From Modestobacter sp. Leaf380 (GTDB taxonomy: Bacteria; Actinomycetota; Actinomycetes; Mycobacteriales; Geodermatophilaceae): 64,000 bases of DNA. Below are positions 30,121-38,054 of this stretch, one piece after another (positions within the stretch are counted from its first letter, which is position 1; every line of letters starts with the position of its first letter). The stretch is taken from positions 457,012 through 521,011 of the forward strand of contig NZ_LMQC01000012.1 in the NCBI RefSeq assembly GCF_001424485.1. The letters are read 5' to 3'. The translations under genes and the position numbers were made by a program. The notes under the pieces were generated by a model, which saw only the letters and a program-made list of their open reading frames with translations, had not been told where the DNA came from and ran no database searches.

Positions 30121-30882
30121 GTGAGCGCCACTGACTTCACCGGACGCACGGCCCTGGTCACGGGCGGCAGCCGCGGCATCGGACTGGCGATCGCCCGGTC
30201 CCTGGTCGAGCGGGGTGCACGCGTCGTGCTGACCGCCCGCAAGGCCGACGCCCTCGCCGAGGCCGTCGAGTCCCTGGGCGGGCCGGAGGTGGCGGTCGCC
30301 GTCGCCGGGAACGCCGGGGACCCCGAGCACCGCGCCGAGGCCGTCGCGACCGCCGTCTCGACGTTCGGCAGCCTGGACCACCTGGTCGGCAACGTCGGCA
30401 TCAACCCGGTCTACGGCCCGCTCATGGACGCCCCGCTGGACGCCTTCCGGAAGATCCTGGACACCAACGTCGTCGGCACCCTGGGGCTGGTGCAGGAGGC
30501 CCACCGGGCGTGGCTGGGCGAGCACGGCGGCTCGGTGCTCATCGTGGCCTCGGTGGCCGGGCTGAAGTCCAGCCAGGGCATCGCCGCCTACGGGGTCAGC
30601 AAGGCCGCGCTGGTCAACCTGACCACCCAACTGGCCGTGGAGCTGGGCCCGCAGCGGATCCGGGTGAACGCCGTCGCCCCGGCCGTGGTGAAGACCCGGT
30701 TCGCCGAGGCCCTGTTCGACGGCCGCGAGGACGAGGTGTCCCGGCAGTACCCGATCGGCCGGCTCGGCGTCCCCGAGGACATCGGCGAGGCCGGGGCCTA
30801 CCTGCTCTCCGACGCCGCCGGCTGGGTCACCGGCCAGACCCTGGTGCTGGACGGCGGCGCGCTCTCCCAGGGCCCCATCTGA
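30121..30882 (+). CDS. SDR-family oxidoreductase (FabG-like)
   Basis: 253 residues, classical SDR: cofactor loop TGGSRGIG (15-22), catalytic Ser144, Tyr157 and Lys161 (YGVSK), C-terminal GQTLVLDGG. The usual NNAG motif is VGNVGIN. The acidic-position residue after beta2 is Ala-Arg-Lys (TARKADAL), favouring NADP(H). Substrate unknown. GTG at 30121 follows GAGGAG. Ends 6 bp from the convergent DUF6779 gene. Confidence 0.9.
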   Translation: MSATDFTGRTALVTGGSRGIGLAIARSLVERGARVVLTARKADALAEAVESLGGPEVAVAVAGNAGDPEHRAEAVATAVSTFGSLDHLVGNVGINPVYGPLMDAPLDAFRKILDTNVVGTLGLVQEAHRAWLGEHGGSVLIVASVAGLKSSQGIAAYGVSKAALVNLTTQLAVELGPQRIRVNAVAPAVVKTRFAEALFDGREDEVSRQYPIGRLGVPEDIGEAGAYLLSDAAGWVTGQTLVLDGGALSQGPI

Positions 30883-30888
30883 GGCAGC

Positions 30889-32151
30889 TCAGCGGCCGTC
30901 GAGCACCCGGGCGAGGACGTCGTCGTCGGTGCTGTCGTCGTCCTCGCGGTAGCGACGGCGCCGGCGGGACCCGCCGGCGGTCGAGCCGGACTCGGCGAGG
31001 ATCTCGGTGAGCCGCTGGTGGCCTGCGGTCTCGTAGACGTCCGGCTCGTGCTCGGGTTCGGCCGGGACCACGACGACCTCCTCCTCGGGTGCCCGCCGGT
31101 GGTGCCGGGGCCGGTCCGCGGCCGGCGGCGCCTCCCACAGCGAGGCGGCCGGGGCCGGCGTCGGCTCCGGTGCCGGCTCGCGGACGGCGTCCCAGCTGGT
31201 GGTCTCCTCCCAGCGCTCCGGCTCGGCCGGGGCGGGGACGGCGGCGGGTGCGGGGACGGCGGGTGTGGGGACGACCGGTGCGGGGACGGCGGGCTGCGCC
31301 GCCACCGGTCGGACCGGCTCGGCGGGGAGGTCGCGCTGCCCCAGCCACTCCCGCGGGGACGGCGGCTCCGGCCGTGCCGACTGCTCGGCCATGACCGGCT
31401 CGACCGGCTCGGGCTCGATCCGCGGGAAGGAGCGGGTGGCGTCGGCCGGGAGCGGAGCCGGCGCCGGGACCGGCGGGGTGGTGGTGCGCACGGGGAGGGG
31501 CTCGGGGGTCGGGTCCACCCACACCGGCGCGGCCTCCAGCAGCCGGTCCTCACCGCGCTCGAGCCGAGGGCGCTCGCTGGGCATCCGGATCGACTGGGTG
31601 CGCATGACGATCCGCTCGACCAGCATCTCCCCGGACAGCTGCTCGGTGAGCTCGTGGCGCAGCCGGCTCATGTCGGACTTCAGCTCACCGAGCCCCGCCA
31701 GCTGGTCGCGGAGGGCGGCCAGGCCGGCCAGGTCGTTGCGCAGCTGGTCCATCTCGGCCCGCATGGCCTCCTGGGTCTCCCGCCGCAGCTGGTTCTCCAG
31801 CCGCAGCTCGTACTCCCGGCGGGCGGCGACCTCGCGCTCGAGCTCGAGCTCGTAGGCCTGCCGCAGCTCGGCCTCCCGGCCGGCCGCGACGGCCTGGTCG
31901 GTCTTGCGGCGGCCGGCGGAGAAGGCGGCGATGACGAAGGCCCACGCGACGGCGATGACGGCCAGCCGCAGGTAGAGCGCGTTGTCGGTGAGGAAGACCG
32001 CCAGCGTGGCGCCGATGGCCAGCGCGAAGCCCAGCGCGATCCCGGTGATCCGCAGCGCGGACGCCGAGGAGGTGCTGGTCCGGGCGGCGTCGTCGACCCG
32101 GCCGACGGGACGGGACGCGTGCGACCCCACGTCGTCCGGCCGGTCTGCCAC
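30889..32151 (-). CDS. DUF6779-type membrane/coiled-coil protein (Rv3604c position)
   Basis: 420 residues: two membrane spans near residues 33-55 and 60-80, a charged heptad-rich helix (about 85-170, AELRQAYELELEREVAARRE), then a long Pro/Ala/Glu-rich disordered tail ending in an RRRRRYREDDDSTDDD segment. No catalytic motif. The gene occupies the position of the alanine/arginine/proline-rich membrane protein Rv3604c in M. tuberculosis. It may be an envelope or division-associated scaffold (speculative). Confidence 0.75.
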   Translation of the reverse strand: MADRPDDVGSHASRPVGRVDDAARTSTSSASALRITGIALGFALAIGATLAVFLTDNALYLRLAVIAVAWAFVIAAFSAGRRKTDQAVAAGREAELRQAYELELEREVAARREYELRLENQLRRETQEAMRAEMDQLRNDLAGLAALRDQLAGLGELKSDMSRLRHELTEQLSGEMLVERIVMRTQSIRMPSERPRLERGEDRLLEAAPVWVDPTPEPLPVRTTTPPVPAPAPLPADATRSFPRIEPEPVEPVMAEQSARPEPPSPREWLGQRDLPAEPVRPVAAQPAVPAPVVPTPAVPAPAAVPAPAEPERWEETTSWDAVREPAPEPTPAPAASLWEAPPAADRPRHHRRAPEEEVVVVPAEPEHEPDVYETAGHQRLTEILAESGSTAGGSRRRRRYREDDDSTDDDVLARVLDGR

Positions 32152-32225
32152 CCCTCCACCCTACGGTGGCGGGGGCGGCACCGGTCGTGATCGTGACCGC
32201 AGTGTCGGGGTGACCGGGTGTCACA

Positions 32226-32843
32226 GTGGACGGCGTGACGCTCACCCTGCTCGACTGGCGACGACAGGTGCACGCCCTCTACGCCGCCGCGCGGTCCGCC
32301 GAGGACCCGCAGGCCGGCTGGGCCACCTGGCGGGCCGGCCGCGACCGCCTGTTCACCGACCACCCGGACTCCCCGCTCGGGGAGACCGCCCGGGCCGCGT
32401 TCACCGGGCTGCCGGTGGCGCCCTACGACCCGCAGCTGCGCTTCCTCGCCCGGCTGGACACCGACGTCGAGCCGCAACGCCTGCAGCTGCCCACCGCCGA
32501 CGACGGCGTCGTCGCCCTGGACCGGGTCGGCCGGGTGACCCTGGGCGAGCTGGGTCGGCTGGACGTGTGGTGGCTGGGCGGGTACGGCGGCGGGCTGTTC
32601 CTCCCGCTGCGCGACGGCAGCGCCGGGACGACGACCTACGGCGGTGGCCGCTACCTGCTGGACACGGTCAAGGGCGCCGACCTCGGCGGGGACGCCGGCT
32701 CCCTGGTCGTCGACCTGAACCTGGCCTACCACCCCTCCTGCACCTACGACCCGCGCTGGTCCTGCCCGCTGCCCCAGGAGGGCAACCGGCTCGACGCCGT
32801 CGTCACCGCGGGCGAGCAGCTCCCGCCCGGCGGCTGGTACTGA
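32226..32843 (+). CDS. DUF1684 domain protein
   Basis: 205 residues. Family blocks are present: WATWRAGRDRLFTDHPDSPL, TTYGGGRYLLDTVKG, VVDLNLAYHPSCTYDPRW, SCPLPQEGNRLDAVVTAGE. Cys and His in HPSCTYDPRWSCPLP could bind a metal. Biochemical function of the family is not established. GTG 32226 or 32235 may be the start. Followed by a hairpin shared with the convergent binding-protein gene. Confidence 0.85.
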   Translation: MDGVTLTLLDWRRQVHALYAAARSAEDPQAGWATWRAGRDRLFTDHPDSPLGETARAAFTGLPVAPYDPQLRFLARLDTDVEPQRLQLPTADDGVVALDRVGRVTLGELGRLDVWWLGGYGGGLFLPLRDGSAGTTTYGGGRYLLDTVKGADLGGDAGSLVVDLNLAYHPSCTYDPRWSCPLPQEGNRLDAVVTAGEQLPPGGWY

Positions 32844-32849
32844 ACGCCG

Positions 32850-32880
32850 CGAGGCGGGCGCCCTGGGGGCACCCGCCTCG
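32850..32880. terminator. Hairpin between DUF1684 and binding-protein gene 1
   Basis: 13-bp stem with one mismatch and a 5-nt loop, 7 nt past the DUF1684 stop and 78 nt past the convergent binding-protein stop. Its sequence is clearly related to the hairpin at 34098-34130. Confidence 0.75.
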
Positions 32881-32957
32881 GTGACGTGCTGGAACGGCCT
32901 CGTCGCAGGGTCCCGCGGCGCGCGGAGCGCGTCGTGGGGGGCGACGAGGTCCTTCTG

Positions 32958-33950
32958 CTACTGGGCCAGGATCGGGTCCGTCGAGAGGACCTGGGCCATC
33001 GAGATCTCGCCCTGGATGAGCGCCTGGTTGGTGGCGGCACCCAGGTCGTAGTCGCCCAGCGAGGCGAACTGGAAGCCGTAGACGTCCTCGAGCCCGATCT
33101 GGCAGAACGGCCGGGTCGGGCACTCGGGGGTGGCACCCAGGACCAGCGACCCGTCGGAGCAGGCCTCGGCGAGCTCGGACATCGTGGTGATGCCCCCGAG
33201 CTCCTCCTGCAGGGCGACGGTGATGGCGAAGGCGTTGCTGTCCTCGGCCTCGGCGGGCTCGCCGAAGGTCAGGCCGGCCGGGGTGCCCAGGCCGCGCAGG
33301 GCCTCGACGCTGGGCTCCAGGTCGCCGGAGACGACGGCCTCGTCGGGGTTGCCGTCGAGGTACTCGGCGACGGTGCCGACGTACTCGGGGAAGACCTGGA
33401 ACTGGCCGGCCTGCAGGGCGGGCAGGTAGGCCTCGCGCTGGCCGACGGTCTGGACGGTGGCGGTGAAGCCGGCGTTGTTGAGGGCGCCCGCGTACACGTT
33501 GGCCAGGATCTGGCTCTCGGTGAAGCTGGCGGCCCCGACGGTGACGGCGCCGCTGCCGGTGACGCCGGAGCCGAGGTCGTTGGCCTCGACGTACTCGGCG
33601 GCGGCGTCGGTGACGCTCTTGCGCTCGACGTCGACGGCGGCGTTGAGGCCGACGAGGTCCTCGGTGGTGAGCACGTCGGAGACGGTGTTCAGCGCGTCCA
33701 GGGCGGTGGGGTTCGCCTCGGCGTAGCTGGTCTCCAGCGCCGGGATGATGTTGTCGACGGCCTGGAGCTCCTTGTCGTCCTCCATCACCACGAGCTGGTC
33801 GTCGGCGATGGGCGCGCAGGTGCTGCCGGAGGCCTGGCCACCGTCGGAGCCGCCGCTGCCGTTGCCGGAGGAACCCGACTCGCCGCAGGCGGCGGTGGCC
33901 AGCACCGCGGCGATGGCGAACGGAGTGAGTACGCGGGCGCGCATGCGCAT
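32958..33950 (-). CDS. Osmoprotectant-type ABC binding lipoprotein, copy 1, circularly permuted
   Basis: 330 residues; signal peptide and lipobox Cys22 (LATAAC), Ser/Gly linker. Residues 52-126 (LVVMEDDKELQ...LTTEDLVGLN...VDVER...) match the end of ProX/OsmF/OpuCC proteins. Residues 135-330 (VTVGAASFTESQILANVYAG, VFPEYVGT, SELAEACSDGSLVLG, NQALIQGEI, STDPILAQ) match their beginning and middle. So the order is permuted. Extra Cys at 45, 264, 277 and 283 may form disulfides. Expected ligand: glycine betaine, choline or a similar compound (family inference). ATG 33950 has AAGG upstream. Confidence 0.85.
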   Translation of the reverse strand: MRMRARVLTPFAIAAVLATAACGESGSSGNGSGGSDGGQASGSTCAPIADDQLVVMEDDKELQAVDNIIPALETSYAEANPTALDALNTVSDVLTTEDLVGLNAAVDVERKSVTDAAAEYVEANDLGSGVTGSGAVTVGAASFTESQILANVYAGALNNAGFTATVQTVGQREAYLPALQAGQFQVFPEYVGTVAEYLDGNPDEAVVSGDLEPSVEALRGLGTPAGLTFGEPAEAEDSNAFAITVALQEELGGITTMSELAEACSDGSLVLGATPECPTRPFCQIGLEDVYGFQFASLGDYDLGAATNQALIQGEISMAQVLSTDPILAQ

Positions 33951-34097
33951 GTGTCCGCCTTCTGTGTCCCGCGCCCCCCGGGTCTGGGGGACGACGCGTG
34001 TCCGGCGGGAGGTGTCCCGCGGCCCCTGAGCGAACCGCGACCGTCGTGACCAGCGCAAATCCCCCGGGACACCGTGACCGAACCGTTGTGAACGCCG

Positions 34098-34130
34098 AGA
34101 GGCGGGCACCCCCCGGGGGTGCCCGCCTCT
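34098..34130 (-). terminator. Perfect hairpin after binding-protein gene 2
   Basis: AGAGGCGGGCACCCC pairs exactly with GGGGTGCCCGCCTCT across a 3-nt loop, followed on the minus strand by the gap before gene 1. It may attenuate read-through from the permease/gene 2 operon into gene 1. Confidence 0.8.
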
Positions 34131-34149
34131 TGTGCCGTGCCGGAACGGC

Positions 34150-35142
34150 CTACTGGGCGAAGACCGGGTCGGTCGACAGGGCCAGCGCGAGGGAGATCTC
34201 GCCCTGGATGAGGGCCTGGTTGGTCGGGGCGCCGAGGTCGTAGTCGTTCACCTGGGAGAAGGTGAAGCCGTAGGTCTCCTCGAGGCCGGGCTGGCAGAAG
34301 GGCCGGGTCGGGCACTCGGGGGTGCCGCCCAGGACCAGCGAGCCGTCCGAGCAGGCCTCGGCCAGCTCGGAGAGGGTGGTGATGCCGCCCAGCTCGTCCT
34401 GCAGGGTGGTGGTGATCGCGAAGGCGTTCTCGTCGGCGGCCTCGGCGGGCTCCCCGAAGGTCAGGCCCACGGCGTCACCGAGCGGGCGCAGCACCTCGAC
34501 GGTGGCGTCCAGGTCGGCGCTGGCCACGGCCTCGTCGGGGTTGCCGTCGAGGTACTCGGTCAGCGTTCCCACGTACTCGGGGAAGACGTCGAACTCGCCG
34601 CCCTCGAGGGCGGGCAGGTAGGCCTCGCGCTGGCCGACGGTCTGCACCGTGGCGGTGTAGCCGGCGGCGTTGAGGGTGTCGGCGTAGACGTTGGCCAGGA
34701 TCTGGCTCTCGGTGAAGCCCGCGGCCCCGACCCGGACGGTGCCGGTGCCGGGGGTGGCGTCGGAGCCCAGGTCGTTGTCGGCGACGTAGGCGGCGGCGAC
34801 GTCCTCGGCGGACTGGCGCTCGATGTCGACGCCGGAGTTCATCGCGACGAGGTCCTCGGTGGTGAGCACCGTGGAGATGGAGCTCAGCACGTCGAGCACG
34901 CCGGGGTTGGCGGTGGCGTAGGCGGTGTTGATCGCCGGGATGATGTTGTCGACGGCCTGCAGGCCCTCGTCGTCCTCGAGGACGACGAGCTGGTCGCCCG
35001 GGATGGGCGCGCAGGCGTCGCCGGAGGCCTCGGCGCCCCCGCCGGAGCTGGTGCCCGAGGAACCGGACTCCCCGCAGGCGGCGGTGGCCAGCACCGTGGC
35101 GACGGCGAACGTGGTGGTGAGGATGCGGGCGCTGGTGCGCAT
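34150..35142 (-). CDS. Osmoprotectant-type ABC binding lipoprotein, copy 2, circularly permuted
   Basis: 330 residues, paralogue of the downstream gene with the same length and the same permuted order. Lipobox Cys23; residues 51-125 (LVVLEDDEGLQ, DNIIPAINTAYATANP, STVLTTEDLVAMNSGVD) correspond to the usual C-terminus. Residues 135-330 start VRVGAAGFTESQILANVYAD and end STDPVFAQ. Cys 44, 264, 277, 283 are conserved between copies. ATG 35142 lies 121 nt downstream of the second permease, so it is likely transcribed with the permeases. Linker composition differs most between the copies. Confidence 0.85.
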   Translation of the reverse strand: MRTSARILTTTFAVATVLATAACGESGSSGTSSGGGAEASGDACAPIPGDQLVVLEDDEGLQAVDNIIPAINTAYATANPGVLDVLSSISTVLTTEDLVAMNSGVDIERQSAEDVAAAYVADNDLGSDATPGTGTVRVGAAGFTESQILANVYADTLNAAGYTATVQTVGQREAYLPALEGGEFDVFPEYVGTLTEYLDGNPDEAVASADLDATVEVLRPLGDAVGLTFGEPAEAADENAFAITTTLQDELGGITTLSELAEACSDGSLVLGGTPECPTRPFCQPGLEETYGFTFSQVNDYDLGAPTNQALIQGEISLALALSTDPVFAQ

Positions 35143-35262
35143 GGGTCCGCCTTCTGTGTCCCGCGCCCCGGTCTGGGGCGACGCGTGTCTGGCGGGAGGA
35201 CTCCCGCAGCACACGACTCAACCCGGCACGACCGACCGGGGCAATCGGGCGTTGCCGTCTTG

Positions 35263-36036
35263 TTACCTCGGGGGCGAGGCTCCGGCTCCGGCGCCGACCA
35301 GGTCGCGGTCCTCGGCGGCGGGCAGGTCGACCGGCTCGTCGACCGGGCGGCGGGGGCGACCGCCGGTGAAGGGCAGCCGCTTCTCCCCGGGGGTGACGAC
35401 CCAGCTGACCACGGCCAGCAGGACCTCGGTGAGCAGGGCCAGCAGGGCCACCAGCAGCGCACCGGCCATGACGACGCCGTTGTCCTGGCGGGCGAAGCCG
35501 GTGCGGATGACCGAGCCCAGCGTGCCGCCGCCGAGCAGTGCGGCCAGCGTCGCGGTGGCGACGACCTGCACGGCCGCCGTCCGGATGCCGGTCATCATCA
35601 GCGGCACGGCCAGGGGCAGCTCGGCCCGGAAGACCACCTGCCGCTCGCTCATCCCCATCGCCCGCGCGGACTCCACGACGTCCCGGTCGACCTCGCGGAA
35701 GCCCACGTAGGTGTTGGCCAGGATCGGCGGGATCGCGAAGACGGCCAGCGCGATCACCGGCGCCCAGATGGTGAACCCGATCGGGGTGACGGCGAAGATC
35801 GTGAGGATCGCCAGGGTGGGCACGGCGCGCGAGACGTTGGCCAGGCCGACGGTGATGGCCCCGCCCTTGCCCGTGTGCCCCAGCACGACCGCGAGCGGCA
35901 CGGCGATGACCAGGCCGATGGCCAACGCGAGACCGGCGATCTGCAGGTGCTGACCGGCCAGGTCCAGGATGCCGCGCGGACGGGTCCAGTTGACCGGGTC
36001 GTTGAGGTAGACGAAGGCGTCCCCGATGGCGCTCAC
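35263..36036 (-). CDS. Osmoprotectant ABC transporter permease (second)
   Basis: 257 residues, about six membrane spans, with the cytoplasmic EAA-like loop ESARAMGMSERQVVFRAELP that docks the ATPase and the typical LANVSRAVPTLAILTIF and FAIPPILANTYVGFREV blocks of the OpuCB/OpuCD (ProW/ProZ) family. GTG 36036 overlaps the first permease stop by 4 nt. A Pro/Arg-rich hydrophilic tail follows the last span. Confidence 0.92.
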   Translation of the reverse strand: MSAIGDAFVYLNDPVNWTRPRGILDLAGQHLQIAGLALAIGLVIAVPLAVVLGHTGKGGAITVGLANVSRAVPTLAILTIFAVTPIGFTIWAPVIALAVFAIPPILANTYVGFREVDRDVVESARAMGMSERQVVFRAELPLAVPLMMTGIRTAAVQVVATATLAALLGGGTLGSVIRTGFARQDNGVVMAGALLVALLALLTEVLLAVVSWVVTPGEKRLPFTGGRPRRPVDEPVDLPAAEDRDLVGAGAGASPPR

Positions 36037-36785
36037 GCGGCGACCTCCACGGACTCGGCGGTGCGGGTGGCGGACCTCGTGCGCCCCGCGGTCGGGGTGC
36101 GGGTCCAGGGGGTGAGCACCCGCTCGAGCAGGGCCAGCAGCTGGTCGGCGACCAACGCCAGGACGACGCAGGCCAGCGTGCCGAAGACGATCGGCGGCCG
36201 GTAGTAGTTGGCGCTGAACCCGTTGACGATGATGATCTGCCCCAGCCCGCCCTGACCGACGACGACGCCGACCGTCACCAGGGCGACGGTGGAGACCGTG
36301 GCGATCCGCAGCCCGGCCATGATCGAGGGCAGCGCCAGCGGTATCTCCACCTTGGCCAGCAGCCGCCCGGGGCCGTAGCCCATGCCGCGGGCGGCCTCGA
36401 CGGCGTCGGCGGGCACGGCCTGCAGGCCGGCCAGGAAGTTCCGGACCAGGATCACCAGGGAGTACAGCACCAGGCCGACGGCGACGGTGGTCTCCGACAG
36501 CCCGGTGAAGGGCGACAGGAACGCGAACATGGCCAGCGACGGGATCGTGTAGACCAGCGTCGAGACGCCCAGCACGGGCCCGGTGAGGAACCGGCTGCGC
36601 CGCGCGAGCAGGGCCAGCGGGAACGCGATCAGCGCTCCGATCAGCACGGACACGACGGTCAACCTGACGTGCTGGACCAACAACGGCATGATGGTGCCCC
36701 AGTTGTCGACCACCCACGAGGAGCTGAACCACGGGTTCGGCGCCGCGTCCACCGCGAGCACCGCCATCTCGCTCGCAGCGCTCAC
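36033..36785 (-). CDS. Osmoprotectant ABC transporter permease (first)
   Basis: 250 residues, about six spans; EAARGMGYGPGRLLAKVEIP coupling loop, VSTLVYTIPSLAMFAFL and GQIIIVNGFSANYY blocks typical of the family. Pairs with the second permease as a heterodimer. GTG 36785 is the longest start and ATG 36767 an alternative; the former leaves only 26 bp to the divergent ATPase start, so the promoter of this operon must overlap ATPase coding sequence or the true start is further in. Confidence 0.92.
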   Translation of the reverse strand: MSAASEMAVLAVDAAPNPWFSSSWVVDNWGTIMPLLVQHVRLTVVSVLIGALIAFPLALLARRSRFLTGPVLGVSTLVYTIPSLAMFAFLSPFTGLSETTVAVGLVLYSLVILVRNFLAGLQAVPADAVEAARGMGYGPGRLLAKVEIPLALPSIMAGLRIATVSTVALVTVGVVVGQGGLGQIIIVNGFSANYYRPPIVFGTLACVVLALVADQLLALLERVLTPWTRTPTAGRTRSATRTAESVEVAA

Positions 36786-36811
36786 CGAGCGCGCACCAGG
36801 AAGGTCACCGC

Positions 36812-38011
36812 GTGGACGCTACTGCCACCTCCACCGCTCCCACCACCGCTCCCGCAGGTCAGGGCGGCGCCGAGGAGATCCGTCTGGAGGGCGTCAGCAA
36901 GGTCTACCCCGACGGTTCCGTCGGCGTGCAGTCCCTGGACCTGTCCTTCGCCGCCGGTGAGCTGACCGTGCTGGTCGGCCCCTCGGGCTGCGGGAAGACC
37001 ACCACGATGAAGATGATCAACCGGATCATCGAGCCCAGCACCGGCCGCATCCTGGTGGGTGAGGACGACGTCACCCGGGTCGACCCGGTGCAGCTGCGCC
37101 GCCGCATCGGCTACGTCATCCAGAACGTGGGTCTCTTCCCGCACCAGTCCATCCGGACCAACGTGGCGACGGTCCCCAAGCTGCTGGGCTGGGACAAGAG
37201 GCGCACCCGCGACCGGGTGGAGGAGCTGCTGTCCACGGTCGGGCTCGACCCGGCCACGTTCGGCGACCGCTACCCCCACCAGCTCTCCGGTGGTCAGCGC
37301 CAGCGCGCCGGCGTGGCCCGGGCCCTGGCCGCGGACCCCTCCGTGCTGCTGATGGACGAGCCGTTCTCCGCCGTCGACCCGGTGGTCCGCGAGCGCCTGC
37401 AGTCGGAGTTCCTGCGCCTGCAGGAGACCGTGCGCAAGACCATCGTCTTCGTCACCCACGACATCGAGGAGGCCGTGCGCCTCGGTGACCGGATCGCGGT
37501 GATGAGCGAGGGCGGCAAGGTCGAGCAGTACGCCACCCCGGCCGAGCTGCTCGGGAAGCCGGCCAGCCCGTTCGTCGCGGACTTCGTCGGCTCGGACCGC
37601 GCGCTCAAGCGGCTGGCCGTCACCGGCATCGACACCGCCGACCTCGAGCGCCCCCCGGTGGTGCACGTGGACGACACCCTGGCCGAGGCCCGCGCGGTCC
37701 TGGAACAGACCGGCGCCCGCTGGGCGGTCGTGCTGGACGCGCAGGAGACGCTGCACGGCTGGCTCTCGGTGGACCGGGCGCAGGGCTCGGGCACCGTGCG
37801 CAGCGCCGGGCGGCACATGGAGGCGTGGGTGCCCGTGGACTCCACGCTGAAGAACGCCTTCGCGATCATGCTGCGGATGGAGGCCGGCTGGGTGGCCGTC
37901 CTGGACGGGGACCGCTTCCTGGGGGTGCTGACCCCGGAGTCGCTGCACGCCGCGCTGCGCCGCTCCGTCGACGGGTCGGTCCCCGAGACCGCCGGCGCCG
38001 CACTGGGCTGA
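36812..38011 (+). CDS. Osmoprotectant ABC transporter ATP-binding protein with CBS pair
   Basis: 399 residues. ABC domain: Walker A GPSGCGKTT (56-64), signature LSGGQRQRAG near 158, Walker B LLMDEPF near 180, H-loop VTHDIEEA. The C-terminal region (about 285-395: VVHVDDTLAEARAVL, WVPVDSTLKNAFAIM) is a tandem CBS module, which in OpuA-type transporters senses ionic strength or c-di-AMP; disA in this window would supply c-di-AMP (speculative link). GTG 36812 follows AGGAAGG. Transcribed away from the permease/binding-protein operon. Confidence 0.93.
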   Translation: MDATATSTAPTTAPAGQGGAEEIRLEGVSKVYPDGSVGVQSLDLSFAAGELTVLVGPSGCGKTTTMKMINRIIEPSTGRILVGEDDVTRVDPVQLRRRIGYVIQNVGLFPHQSIRTNVATVPKLLGWDKRRTRDRVEELLSTVGLDPATFGDRYPHQLSGGQRQRAGVARALAADPSVLLMDEPFSAVDPVVRERLQSEFLRLQETVRKTIVFVTHDIEEAVRLGDRIAVMSEGGKVEQYATPAELLGKPASPFVADFVGSDRALKRLAVTGIDTADLERPPVVHVDDTLAEARAVLEQTGARWAVVLDAQETLHGWLSVDRAQGSGTVRSAGRHMEAWVPVDSTLKNAFAIMLRMEAGWVAVLDGDRFLGVLTPESLHAALRRSVDGSVPETAGAALG

Positions 38012-38017
38012 CCCGCC

Positions 38018-38054
38018 CCGGGACGACGCTCAGCCCCGCGGGGCGTCGTCCCGG
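38018..38054. terminator. Shared hairpin at the ATPase/DUF3180 junction
   Basis: CCGGGACGACGC pairs perfectly with its complement 13 nt later. The 3' arm lies within the last codons of the convergent DUF3180 gene, so it can serve both transcripts. Confidence 0.6.

Larger units (their letters stand above)
32850..35205. repeat. Tandem duplication of a binding-protein unit including terminator and leader
   Basis: Two divergent copies of about 1.2 kb (roughly 32850-34020 and 34098-35205). Each has, on the minus strand, a leader with CGGACA/C and GGGGCGCGGGACACAGAAGG-like sequence, a 330-codon gene, and a GAACGCCG..AGGCGGGC hairpin ending near GGAACGGCCT. Homology extends outside the coding regions at both ends, so the whole transcription unit was copied. 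Confidence 0.8.
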
